Shown here piece after piece: positions 45,901-53,399 of a stretch of 64,000 nt of DNA (positions within the stretch are counted from its first letter, which is position 1; each line of letters begins with the position of its first letter). Source of the DNA: Actinomadura sp. DC4 (GTDB lineage: Bacteria; Actinomycetota; Actinomycetes; Streptosporangiales; Streptosporangiaceae); NCBI RefSeq assembly GCF_030406325.1, contig NZ_JAUEQY010000006.1, positions 1-64,000 of the forward strand, read 5' to 3'. The notes beneath the pieces are model-generated. The model saw only the letters and a program-made list of their open reading frames with translations. It had not been told where the DNA came from and searched no databases. The position numbers and the translations under genes were made by a program.

Positions 45901-48328
45901 GGTCCGGGCGCAGCGGGACGTTCGCCGCGTGCAGCGCGCCGATCACGGCGCGGAGGAAGTCGTCGCCGTCGAGCGCGTCGGTGGCCAGGACCGTCCCGCT
46001 GAACTGGGCGCGCAGGTGGCCGGCCAGCACCGCCCGCGGCCCGATGTCGAGGATGACGCCGTGGCCGTCGCCCGCGAGGCGCGCCGCCACCGGCGGCAGC
46101 TCGACCGGGACGCGCAGGTTGGCCAGCCAGTGCCCCGGGGCCATGGCCGTCTGCGGCACGGCGGCGGCCGTGGTGGTGGAGGAGTAGAACGGCACGTCGG
46201 CGGTCCGGTCCCGGCCGATGGCCGTCGCGACGGGGGTGAAGGCCGGGATCGCCGGCTCCACGAACCGGCTGTGCGAGCCGAAGGTCACCTCCAGCGCGCG
46301 GGCCTCGTGCCCCTGGGCGACCGCCAGCTCGGTGACGGCGTCCACCGCGCCGGCGGGACAGGCCAGCACCACACAGCCCGGGCTGTTCACCACGGCGACG
46401 TCCGCCGACGGCGGGATCCAGGCGCGATCGCGGGCCACGTCCTCCCCGGTGATCACGATCATCCGGGTGTCGCCCGAGTGCGCCCGTACCGCCTCCGTGC
46501 GGGCCACCAGCAGGTCCGCGGCGGTGTCGGCGTCGAGGGCGCCCGCGACGCACGCGGCGGCGATGTCGCCGAAGCTGTGCCCGAGGACCGCGTCCGGGCG
46601 CACCCCGTAGTCCGTCAGGGTGAACGCGATGGCGAGCTGGGAGGCCCAGGTGGCGTACGGCTGCAGCGCGGCGGGGACGGCGTCGCCGCCGTCGAGCAGG
46701 TGCCGTTCGCCCTCGGGGAGCCGGTCGCGCACCGCGGCGTAGCCGGTGTCCAGGTGGGCGCGCAGGATCGGGTCGGCGACGGCGGCGGGGTCCAGCCAGT
46801 GCGCGCCGAAACCGCCGAAGGCGAAGACCAGCTTCGGCGTCTCGCGCCAGAGCCCGGCGATGAGGCCCGCGCCGGACGTGGTGACGGCCCCCTCGTCCGG
46901 GGTGCCCGCCCGCCGCCGTCCGGTGGAGTGGTTGAGCCGGTACGCCAGCGCCGCGTCGACGCGGTCCCGGTCGCCGGCCTCGCCGCCGGCGGGCGGCGCC
47001 ACTCCGGCCGAGGTGAGCCGCGGCAGCGACGGGCGCGGCCGGGGCACGTCGTCCGCCGGCCGCGGTGGCGCGGCGAGGACGGCGTGCGCGTTGGTCCCGG
47101 TGATGCCGAACGAGCTGACGCCGATCACCGCGTCGTCCGGCAGCGGCAGCACGCCGTCGACGTGCGCGAACAGGCCGCGTCCGGCGTCGGCCAGCTCGGC
47201 CCGCAGCTCGCCGTGCGCGAGCATCGGCGGCACCGCGGAGTTGCTCAGGCTGAGGGCGGCGACGACGAGGCCGGCCAGACCGGAGGTCGCCTCGCAGTGC
47301 CCGATCCGGGTCTTCACCGACCCGACCGGCAGCGGCCGCGCACGGCCGGCGAAGACCGTGGCGAGAGCGTCGAGCTCGACCTGGTCGCCGACCGTGGTGC
47401 CCGTGCCGTGCGCCTCGACGTAGCCGACCTCGGCCGGCGCGCGTCCCGCCAGCGCCAGCGCCCGGCGGACGACCTCGACCTGGCCGTCGGCCGACGGGGT
47501 GACCAGCGAGCCGCTGCGGCCGGCGTCATTGCCGGTGGCGACGGCCTCGATCACGGCGTAGACGCGGTCGCGTTCGGCCAGGGCGTCTTCCAGCGGCCGC
47601 AGCACCACCGCGACGAAACCGTCGCTGCGCACGAACCCGTCCGCCCGGGTGGTGCCGAACTTGCAGCGCCCGTCCGCGGCCAGCATGCCCGACCGGTGGA
47701 ACGACAGCGTCTCGTACGGGTCGAGGACCAGGTTGGTGGCGGCGGCGATGGCGACGGAGCAGTTGCCGGTGAGGATGTTGTCGATGGCCGTTCCGACGGC
47801 CGCCAGCCCCGACGAGCACGCGGTGTCGATGGTGATCGAGGGCCCGGACAGCCCGAACACGTGCGAGAGCCGGCCGGACAGGCCGCTGCCGGTGTTGCCG
47901 ACGTTGCTCATGGCGTCCAGGCCCGCGTCGTGGCGGGCGCTGAGCCAGTAGTCGCGGGTGATGCACCCGGTCACGACGCCGGTCGTGCGCCGCTGCAGGT
48001 AGTCGAGGGTGAGTCCGGCGTCGCCGATGGCCTCGAACGCCGTCTCCAGCAGGACGCGCTGCTGCGGGTCCATCACCTCGGCCTCGCGAGCCGAGATGCC
48101 GAACGCCGGATGGTCGAACTCCTCCCACCCGTCGACGAACCCGCCGGTGCGGCACACCTCGGCGAAACCAGGGTCGGTGACGTCGTGCTGGGCGAGGAAG
48201 CGCGCCCGGCTCTCCGGCGCGGACCCGATCTCGGTCTCCCGGCGGCCGAGCATGCGCCACACTCCGGCGGGTCCGCGCCCGCCCGGCAGCCGTGCGCCGA
48301 TCCCGACGACGGCGATCGGTCGATCCAT
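42917..48328 (-). CDS. Single-module type I polyketide synthase (KS-AT-DH-KR-ACP)
   Basis: 1803 residues. KS (1-420): DTACSSG with Cys171, His307 (VEAHGTGT) and His344. AT (500-800): GHSFG with Ser585 and His686 in FGSHS, but the normal GQGxQ entry is FGGFGAH, and the specificity motif is neither the malonyl HAFH nor the methylmalonyl YASH form. DH (855-1100): His868 in HQVNGEIVVPG and Asp1024. Residues ~1150-1450 look like a KR structural half plus a degenerate enoylreductase-like part. KR (1470-1650): GGYGGLG, Lys1570, Ser1593, Tyr1607, Asn1611. ACP: Ser1759 in GLDSL. No thioesterase or docking domain. With only one module I infer iterative use giving a reduced or unsaturated acyl chain, released by the nearby acyltransferase. 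Confidence 0.92.
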   Translation of the reverse strand: MDRPIAVVGIGARLPGGRGPAGVWRMLGRRETEIGSAPESRARFLAQHDVTDPGFAEVCRTGGFVDGWEEFDHPAFGISAREAEVMDPQQRVLLETAFEAIGDAGLTLDYLQRRTTGVVTGCITRDYWLSARHDAGLDAMSNVGNTGSGLSGRLSHVFGLSGPSITIDTACSSGLAAVGTAIDNILTGNCSVAIAAATNLVLDPYETLSFHRSGMLAADGRCKFGTTRADGFVRSDGFVAVVLRPLEDALAERDRVYAVIEAVATGNDAGRSGSLVTPSADGQVEVVRRALALAGRAPAEVGYVEAHGTGTTVGDQVELDALATVFAGRARPLPVGSVKTRIGHCEATSGLAGLVVAALSLSNSAVPPMLAHGELRAELADAGRGLFAHVDGVLPLPDDAVIGVSSFGITGTNAHAVLAAPPRPADDVPRPRPSLPRLTSAGVAPPAGGEAGDRDRVDAALAYRLNHSTGRRRAGTPDEGAVTTSGAGLIAGLWRETPKLVFAFGGFGAHWLDPAAVADPILRAHLDTGYAAVRDRLPEGERHLLDGGDAVPAALQPYATWASQLAIAFTLTDYGVRPDAVLGHSFGDIAAACVAGALDADTAADLLVARTEAVRAHSGDTRMIVITGEDVARDRAWIPPSADVAVVNSPGCVVLACPAGAVDAVTELAVAQGHEARALEVTFGSHSRFVEPAIPAFTPVATAIGRDRTADVPFYSSTTTAAAVPQTAMAPGHWLANLRVPVELPPVAARLAGDGHGVILDIGPRAVLAGHLRAQFSGTVLATDALDGDDFLRAVIGALHAANVPLRPDRLPPWTSELATALAPRLTPRTVPPLRPAGRAPASPRPAAEAEPVTFRLSGRELGVLAGHQVNGEIVVPGTLTLSHVVRALQRDGEALRLDSVRFVEAIVIDDDTDHLALTVTRTGPHVEVHFTTDPAAAPVLCCTATAATAAPAGSPEAVIDLPLNLSPLPVEGFYRDFAAAGNLWDGPFRSITELWASTSHAYVTAELGEPLPIGGEIDAALFDAALHGLAAVHYGMVHGAEPRCPFYFEGVDRMTFHRHRLRGRVRSIVAPAATGAGFDIAVLDAEDRLAVRCEGVRIRPLENRPAIPALWRSWVPLTGAATGGEQRVFDLFGSPLGLGDLDLAEMVAGIGAGRELLVDARTFPDRPAGTMTDDLAGLGLVLTRLARTAAEAGVPLGIVVADVEHPPAGEFAAAGTAFLFSLAGALPAEIPSLAVAVVSVAAGEPLGELPSIRELSVRGEHRVRRDGAGALQAARLTDRPPRSRPPYSHPRERHLDQWSAEVRLDPARACDLELVWSDPDRGPRGIGVRPLPGRYSQAQRMPDVLWAAHTARRIVEVARLSAGDDLLLPGDSDRAALLRAAIAALTTTAYPGAPRRVGVALGAASKLPDVDLLIGGEGAALTLPELAPASTWPRSLGHRSAPAEIETTLARTAPGTVRREDDRPAERTARRRAALIAGGYGGLGSALAADLAARGFEEIILVGTREDPGGPFGHLRCDIGAARAADTLYERLSRVKADEVYVFHLAGRLSAGPLTELERADWTRVLGPKVDGTRNLVEAAERAGAHMLVAYSSASAVLASPQFAHYGAANAALEGILAAAGGRVRVRGVRWGFWAGAGMLRDLDPTRSFTPAGVQEIGADDGHAFLWNVMAAPRGDLPVCYPADWAELGGRYDVLRRDALLHELRPVGDVSPPPAETARAEPAGQATSLESLIMDTLKISDVAVVRGADRLRAIGLDSLLAVELRTKIKSAFGHTVPMRTLLGPITTEELHALVTDAEARSA

Positions 48329-48335
48329 CAGCCAC

Positions 48336-48563
48336 TCACTCTCGTTCGTCCACGGAGGATTTCGCGGGCACGGCGCCGTCCACCTCGGACAGCGCCCGCC
48401 CCGGGCAGCAGCTGACGGCGTGGCGGAGCAACGCCGGGTCGGCCGTACGGGCGGCGCCGTCGTCGATCACGACGAGCCCGCTCTCGTCCTGGCCGAAGAT
48501 CTCCTCGGCGATGAGCACGCACATGCCCGCGCCGCAGCAGCGGGACCGGTCGGCACGGATCAC
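48336..48563 (-). CDS. P450-associated [3Fe-4S]-type ferredoxin
   Basis: A 75-residue ferredoxin, the likely electron donor for the operon's cytochromes P450. Cys9/Cys10, Cys15 and Cys52/Cys53 fit the C-x5-C...C-P pattern (CCGAGMC ... CCPGRAL) of single-cluster [3Fe-4S] ferredoxins, which lack the fourth ligand. It is tightly placed between a P450 (three bases upstream) and the PKS gene. No ferredoxin reductase gene is in the window. Confidence 0.9.
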   Translation of the reverse strand: MIRADRSRCCGAGMCVLIAEEIFGQDESGLVVIDDGAARTADPALLRHAVSCCPGRALSEVDGAVPAKSSVDERE

Positions 48564-48566
48564 GCG

Positions 48567-49772
48567 CTATCCCCCGGCGGACCGGCGCACGAGCAGCCGG
48601 GTCAGGCCGTGGACGATCGTGTCCGACTTCATCTCGTACGAGTCGAGGCTGAAGGTGGCGTACCGCTGCAGGAAGACCCGCAGCGCCACGGTGATCTCGA
48701 CGCGGGCGAGTTGCTGGGCCACGCACTGGTGGACGCCGAAGCCGAAGGCGAGATGCCCGCGGTCGCCGCGGCCGACGTCGAGCCGGTACGGGTCCGGGAA
48801 GCGCCTGGCGTCGAAGTTGCCGGCGGGCAGGGAGATGGTGATGGTCTCCCCCGGCTGGATCACGACGCCGGCCAGCTCGACCTTCTCCAGGGCGGCGCGC
48901 GAGATGCCGTACTGGATGATGGAGAAGAACCGCAGGAACTCCTCCATGGCGTCGGCGATCGCGTCGTCGGAGCCGGCGATCGCCCTGGCCGTCTCCGGGT
49001 TCTGCAGCAGGTGCAGATAGCTCAGCGCGATCATGTTCGTGGTGGTCTCGTGACCGGCGGTGTAGAGCTGGAAGGCCACGCTCGTCATCTCGGCGTTACC
49101 GAGCCGCCCGTCGTCGACCATGTTGGTGACGAAACCGGGAGCGTGGTCCCGCTGGCGCCGCGACACGACCGCGCCCAGCTCGTCGAAGATGGTGCCGAAC
49201 ATCTGCCGTACCTCATCGGCGGTGGACTCCAGCGACAGCATCCGCTCCAGGCAGTGGGTGAGCGTGTGGCTCACCTCCTCCTCGACCCCGAGGAGTTCGG
49301 TGATCACCAGGGCCGGCAGCGGTGAGGCGACGTCCGCGACCAGGTCGGCCGTCTCGCCGGCGCAGGCGTCGAACAGCGTCTCCGCCCGCTCGGTGACCCT
49401 GGCCTGCAGTTTGCGCATCTCGCCGAGGCGCAGCGCGGCGGCGACGATGCGCCGGTAGTGGGTGTGCTCGGGCGGGTCCATGCCGACGAACATGCCCGGC
49501 CGTTCCTCCGGCGGCTGGCCGTCGCCGATGGCCTCGTGGATCGCCGAGTGCCGCAGGTCGGGCCGGGAGCTGAACTCCGGCCTCATCAGGACCGTACGGC
49601 ACAGCTCGAAGTCGGTGACGAGCCAGCCGACGTGCCCGTCGGCGTACCTCAGCCGGTGGATGGGCCCGGCTCCGGCCATGTCCATGAGCCCGTCCGGAAG
49701 CTCGAACACCGAGGCCCGTCCGCGCGGGATGGTGGGCCCGGACTCGGCCGGGCTGGTCGATAGTTCGGTCAC
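48567..49772 (-). CDS. Cytochrome P450 (first next to ferredoxin)
   Basis: A 401-residue soluble class I P450. The I-helix is YTAGHETTTN (oxygen-activating Thr), the K-helix is EEFLRF (intact ExxR), and the heme loop is FGFGVHQCVAQQLARVE with the thiolate Cys. GTG 49772 overlaps the stop of the acyltransferase gene (GTGA) and has GGAGAG upstream. The much longer open frame to 50936 is a shadow of the acyltransferase. Probably hydroxylates the terpene or acyl part of the product. Confidence 0.93.
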   Translation of the reverse strand: MTELSTSPAESGPTIPRGRASVFELPDGLMDMAGAGPIHRLRYADGHVGWLVTDFELCRTVLMRPEFSSRPDLRHSAIHEAIGDGQPPEERPGMFVGMDPPEHTHYRRIVAAALRLGEMRKLQARVTERAETLFDACAGETADLVADVASPLPALVITELLGVEEEVSHTLTHCLERMLSLESTADEVRQMFGTIFDELGAVVSRRQRDHAPGFVTNMVDDGRLGNAEMTSVAFQLYTAGHETTTNMIALSYLHLLQNPETARAIAGSDDAIADAMEEFLRFFSIIQYGISRAALEKVELAGVVIQPGETITISLPAGNFDARRFPDPYRLDVGRGDRGHLAFGFGVHQCVAQQLARVEITVALRVFLQRYATFSLDSYEMKSDTIVHGLTRLLVRRSAGG

Positions 49773-50926
49773 TGCCGCTCTCCGATCTGGGTGAGGGTGT
49801 GCGCCACCGCGTCGATGACGGCACGCACGTCGCCCGGTGCGAGGTCGGCCGGATCCGCGATGAGCGTGATGTCGACGGCGCCCGTCGCCGGGCTCTCGTT
49901 CACCGCGATCATCGGCAACGCCGGGATCGAGGACTGCGGCGCGATGAGAAGCCTCCCCGCGGTGGCGAGCCGCGGGAAACGGCGCGTCGCGCCGCGTGCG
50001 TTCGAGACGACGAGGTGCGCGGGAAGGTTGTTCTCGGGCAGGTACCGCCGGCCGTCGAGGAACGGGGCGGTGGGGGCCACGGCCTCGATCTGGTCCATCA
50101 GCTCGGCGTCGTACTCCCGTGCCGCGGCGAGCACCGCGTCGACGGTGCGCGCCGGGCGCGGCATCCGCATCAGCGCGCCGTGGCTGCAGTTGCCGATGGC
50201 CCGCAGGGGGAACTCCCCCGCTCGCAGGGGATCGGCGAACACCCGGCAGTCCACCGGCACGCCCACACGGCGGCCTTCGCCGTCGCCCGTGAACGGCGCC
50301 GCGGCCACGGCGATCACCGCGGTCAGCGACACGGACTCGGCGGCGCACACGTCGTCGATCGCGCGCACCCGCGGCGCCTCCAGGTGCAGAGTCGCCGGAC
50401 GCGCGGGCTTCAGCGGCGGCGCCGGGGCCTCGCCGAAGAACAGGCGCGTCTCCCGTAAGGCGCCGGCGGGCTGCGGGACGCCGAACACCCTCTCGGCCGC
50501 GATCGGCCAGTCCCGCGCCGTCTCCGGCGGTATCGACCCGGCGCCGGGTCCGGCGCCGAGCTCTCCGAGCAGGTGGTCGAGGATCGAGAGGATGCCCGTC
50601 ACGTCGCACAGTGCGTGGTGCAGGCGGCCCGAGATCTCGGTGACGCCCGGCCGCGCGGTGCCGACGGTGAACGCCGACAACGCCGTGTCCACGCGCACGT
50701 CCCCCGCGTCCGTCTCGACCGCGGGCGCGGTCCCGGTCTCCTCGAACGCGAAACCGTCCGCCGTACGGGCGATGCGGCCGCCCAGCCGGGGAAAGGAGGA
50801 GTACATCCGCCGAAGGCCGCCGGCCGCCGCGGCCGGTGTCACGGAGGCGGGCACCTCGGCCGCGAACCCGGTCTGCCAGTCGAGGAACGCGTGGTAGGCC
50901 TCGCTCGGCTCCAGCAGGCGCGTCAC
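49769..50926 (-). CDS. PapA/condensation-superfamily acyltransferase
   Basis: A 385-residue protein of the chloramphenicol-acetyltransferase/condensation superfamily, resembling the polyketide-associated (PapA/WES) acyltransferases. The active-site motif is at residues 103-111, HHALCDVTG: the two His and the Asp of HHxxxDG are present, but Gly comes two residues late. Relatives move acyl chains from a carrier protein to an alcohol. Beside a thioesterase-less PKS and a terpene pathway, it is the best candidate for ester formation and PKS release (inference). Its GTG overlaps the upstream P450 stop (GTGA), and its own stop overlaps the next P450. Confidence 0.75.
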   Translation of the reverse strand: MTRLLEPSEAYHAFLDWQTGFAAEVPASVTPAAAAGGLRRMYSSFPRLGGRIARTADGFAFEETGTAPAVETDAGDVRVDTALSAFTVGTARPGVTEISGRLHHALCDVTGILSILDHLLGELGAGPGAGSIPPETARDWPIAAERVFGVPQPAGALRETRLFFGEAPAPPLKPARPATLHLEAPRVRAIDDVCAAESVSLTAVIAVAAAPFTGDGEGRRVGVPVDCRVFADPLRAGEFPLRAIGNCSHGALMRMPRPARTVDAVLAAAREYDAELMDQIEAVAPTAPFLDGRRYLPENNLPAHLVVSNARGATRRFPRLATAGRLLIAPQSSIPALPMIAVNESPATGAVDITLIADPADLAPGDVRAVIDAVAHTLTQIGERQ

Positions 50927-52362
50927 GACGGCTCACCCGCCGTCTCGGGCAGCCGCCGTACGGTGGCGCCGACGGCTCCCGGGATGATCGTGGCCAGCGG
51001 GCGTCCCTCCGGGTGCTGCGCCGTGGCCGACTCCAGGTGCACCGCCGCCAGCATCTCCGCGACGACGATCCACATCATCTGCCAGGCGTACTGTTCGCCC
51101 ACGCAGTGCCGGGGCCCGAGGCCGAACGGCGTGTAGGACCCCTTGGCGGCCGGGCAGGCGCCGGCGCCGAAGGTCTCGGGCTCGAAGGCGGGGCCGGCCG
51201 GGAAGTGGGTCCGGTCCCGGTGCATGGCCCACGGGCTGTACATGACCTCGGTTCCCGCGGGCAGCGTGACCCCGCGCAGCTCGGTGTCGCGGGCGGTGCG
51301 CCGGGAGATGACGAGGATCGGCTGGCGGCAGCGCATGAGCTCCGAGAGCACCTTCTTGAGCAGCGGCGCCTCCGTCAGGTCCGGCTCGTACTCCACTCCA
51401 CGCCGCCGCGCGCCGGAGAGTTCGTCGCGCAGGGCGTTCTGCAGGGCCGGGTCGGCGGCCAGCTCGACCGTCAGCCAGGACAGCGCCGTGGCCGCGGTCT
51501 CGGCCCCGGCCATGGTCACCGCGACGATCTGGTCGGCCATCTCGTCGGCGGTCAGCGGCTCGCCGTCGGCGCCGCGCACCGTCCGCATGACCGAGATGAG
51601 GTCCAGCCGGTCCGGTTCCGCCGCGCCGAGTGAGTTCATGGCCGCGGTGATGGCCGCGCGCAGCCGGTCCATCGCGGTGTCGTGCAGGCGGTTCCGCCTG
51701 GTGGGGATGCGCAGGTACCAGCTGGGAACCACGGTGCGGAACATGATCGCTTCGAGGGTGAGCCCGAGCCACTCGTGGATCCGGTCGAACTCCCCGCGGT
51801 CGATGTCGGTGCCGAACATCGTCGCGGCCAGGAGCTTGAACGTCATCCGGTGCAGCGCCGCGTCGATGTCCAGGGTGCGGTCCCACTGCGCCAGCTCGTC
51901 GCGGACGACCGTCGTCATGAGGCCGCGCAGCCCGACGACGTGGTCGCGCTTGAAGAACCGGTCCAGGTAGTCGCGCTGCCTGCGGTGCTCGGCCCCGTTC
52001 GCGAGGACGACGCCGTTGCCCGCGAGCCGGCGCACCCGGTCGTAGAACAGGCCCTTCTCGAAGTCGCCGCGCCGGTCGACCAGCATGTCGTTGATCAGCA
52101 GCGGATCGGCCAGGAAGACGAAGTCCTTGCCCAGCGCGGTGAACACCTGGACGTCCGCCGCGCGGTTGAGCGCGGTCACCTTGGCCAGCGGATCCCTGGC
52201 GAGCCGTAACAGCTCCCGGATCAGCCCGAGGCGCCGGTGGACGCGGACGGAGTACCCGGCCGCGCGCTCACGCCAGTCCTTCGGCGACGAGGTCGGCGTA
52301 GCACTTGTCGGTGAAGAGGGTGCCGCCCTCCTGGAGCTGGACGACTTGGGGATACCGGCCAT
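50923..52362 (-). CDS. Cytochrome P450 (downstream of terpene synthase)
   Basis: A 479-residue P450: I-helix MAGAETAATALSW, K-helix ELMRCRQP (intact ExxR), and heme loop FGLGPRHCVGEQYAW, the canonical FGxGxRxCxG. The only in-frame ATG is at 52362, with GGAGAAAGG ten bases upstream. That start makes the gene overlap the end of the terpene synthase gene by 95 bp; no alternative ATG/GTG/TTG lies between it and the conserved part. Codon 52 is a TTA (52207-52209), rare in this GC range. Confidence 0.92.
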   Translation of the reverse strand: MAGIPKSSSSRRAAPSSPTSATPTSSPKDWRERAAGYSVRVHRRLGLIRELLRLARDPLAKVTALNRAADVQVFTALGKDFVFLADPLLINDMLVDRRGDFEKGLFYDRVRRLAGNGVVLANGAEHRRQRDYLDRFFKRDHVVGLRGLMTTVVRDELAQWDRTLDIDAALHRMTFKLLAATMFGTDIDRGEFDRIHEWLGLTLEAIMFRTVVPSWYLRIPTRRNRLHDTAMDRLRAAITAAMNSLGAAEPDRLDLISVMRTVRGADGEPLTADEMADQIVAVTMAGAETAATALSWLTVELAADPALQNALRDELSGARRRGVEYEPDLTEAPLLKKVLSELMRCRQPILVISRRTARDTELRGVTLPAGTEVMYSPWAMHRDRTHFPAGPAFEPETFGAGACPAAKGSYTPFGLGPRHCVGEQYAWQMMWIVVAEMLAAVHLESATAQHPEGRPLATIIPGAVGATVRRLPETAGEPS

Positions 52363-53362
52363 CCCACTGATGCCTTTCTCCGTTGTAGCGCGTGGTTCGG
52401 TAGGACCAGTCGACGTTGCCGCACATCATGTGCCACAGCAGCCCGCCGTAGACGCTCACCGCGTGGTCGCCGCCGAGCGCCGAGACCGTCTCGCGCAGGG
52501 CCCGGCGGAAGGCGATCTCGTTGCGCTGCACTTCGAGCCCGACGCGGTCGAAGGCCTCCTGGACCGACAGGTCCTCGCTGAGGATGAGCGTGGCGACGGC
52601 GTTCACGGTGTCGTCGGCGTCCGCCTCCGCGCGGAAGGAGAACAGGTCGTTCGCGAGCGCGATGTGGTCGAGCGCGTGGCCGACCAGGCGTTCGCGGTAC
52701 GCCGAGCCGTCCACCGCCTCGGCGGCGAAGGGGGGTACGAGCGCCTCGCCCAGGGCGAAGTACATGCCCATGCCGACGCTGTTGCGCCGCATCCGCAGGT
52801 AGGTGTCGAAGTCGTAGACGGCGTCGGAGTTGCGGTAGTAGACCTCCTCGACGCAGCCGACGAAGAACCGCAGGACCTCGTCGTGGAAACTGCGCCACAC
52901 CTCGTCCGAGAGGTACGTCCGCAGCGTGGACAGGCACTCGCGCAGCGGCTCGAACCAGATGGCCAGGTCCTCACTCGCCGAGGCGCCGACGGTGCCGCCC
53001 TCGAACAGCGCGTCGATGGCCGCCTTCATCTCCGCCGCGTACGCCGGATCGCTGCCGAGCCGGTCCTTGTCGACCAGGGCGTTGTCGAGGATGGAGAGGT
53101 ACTCGGTGTACCTCGCCGCGGTGACCAGGAACTCGTACGGCGCGGTGGGCAGGACCAGGATGGTCCACAGCGACGCGCGCTCGGCGAGCAGCGTGGTCAG
53201 CGCCGGCGGGGACAGCAGGTCGGCGAGCCCTTGACGGCACCACTTCTGGCTGTCCGACACCACCTGGCCGGCGTCGGAGCGTTCCAGCGCGGGCGCGCAG
53301 TGCTGGAAGCTCGGCAGCAGCACGTGGGTGCCGGCGAGAGTACGGGTGAAAGTCTCGGCCAT
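52268..53362 (-). CDS. Class I terpene synthase
   Basis: A 364-residue all-helical cyclase. The metal-binding NSE triad is intact as N238DLFSFRAE246 (Asn238, Ser242, Glu246). A pyrophosphate-sensor Arg lies in YLRMRRNS about 46 residues earlier, and a C-terminal Arg325-Tyr326 pair is present. The first Asp-rich motif is unusual: D93NALVD98 instead of DDxx(D/E). The neighbouring GGPP synthase suggests a diterpene product; cyclisation pattern cannot be predicted by eye. It starts 37 bp after a P450 gene and overlaps the next P450. Confidence 0.87.
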   Translation of the reverse strand: MAETFTRTLAGTHVLLPSFQHCAPALERSDAGQVVSDSQKWCRQGLADLLSPPALTTLLAERASLWTILVLPTAPYEFLVTAARYTEYLSILDNALVDKDRLGSDPAYAAEMKAAIDALFEGGTVGASASEDLAIWFEPLRECLSTLRTYLSDEVWRSFHDEVLRFFVGCVEEVYYRNSDAVYDFDTYLRMRRNSVGMGMYFALGEALVPPFAAEAVDGSAYRERLVGHALDHIALANDLFSFRAEADADDTVNAVATLILSEDLSVQEAFDRVGLEVQRNEIAFRRALRETVSALGGDHAVSVYGGLLWHMMCGNVDWSYRTTRYNGERHQWDGRYPQVVQLQEGGTLFTDKCYADLVAEGLA

Positions 53363-53399
53363 GGTTATGCGCTCTCGTCCGCAGGTACGGGGAACGGGT

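Noticed and set aside
43568-48415. 1615-codon open frame on the plus strand opposite the PKS gene
   Set aside because: Arg/Gly/Asp/Val-rich translation without domains; it is the antisense shadow of a high-GC PKS gene whose own frame has intact catalytic motifs.
48567-50936. 789-codon minus-strand frame apparently fusing a protein to the P450
   Set aside because: Only the last 401 residues are P450-like; the first part is a shadow of the acyltransferase gene. A GTG with ribosome binding site and GTGA overlap lies at 49772.
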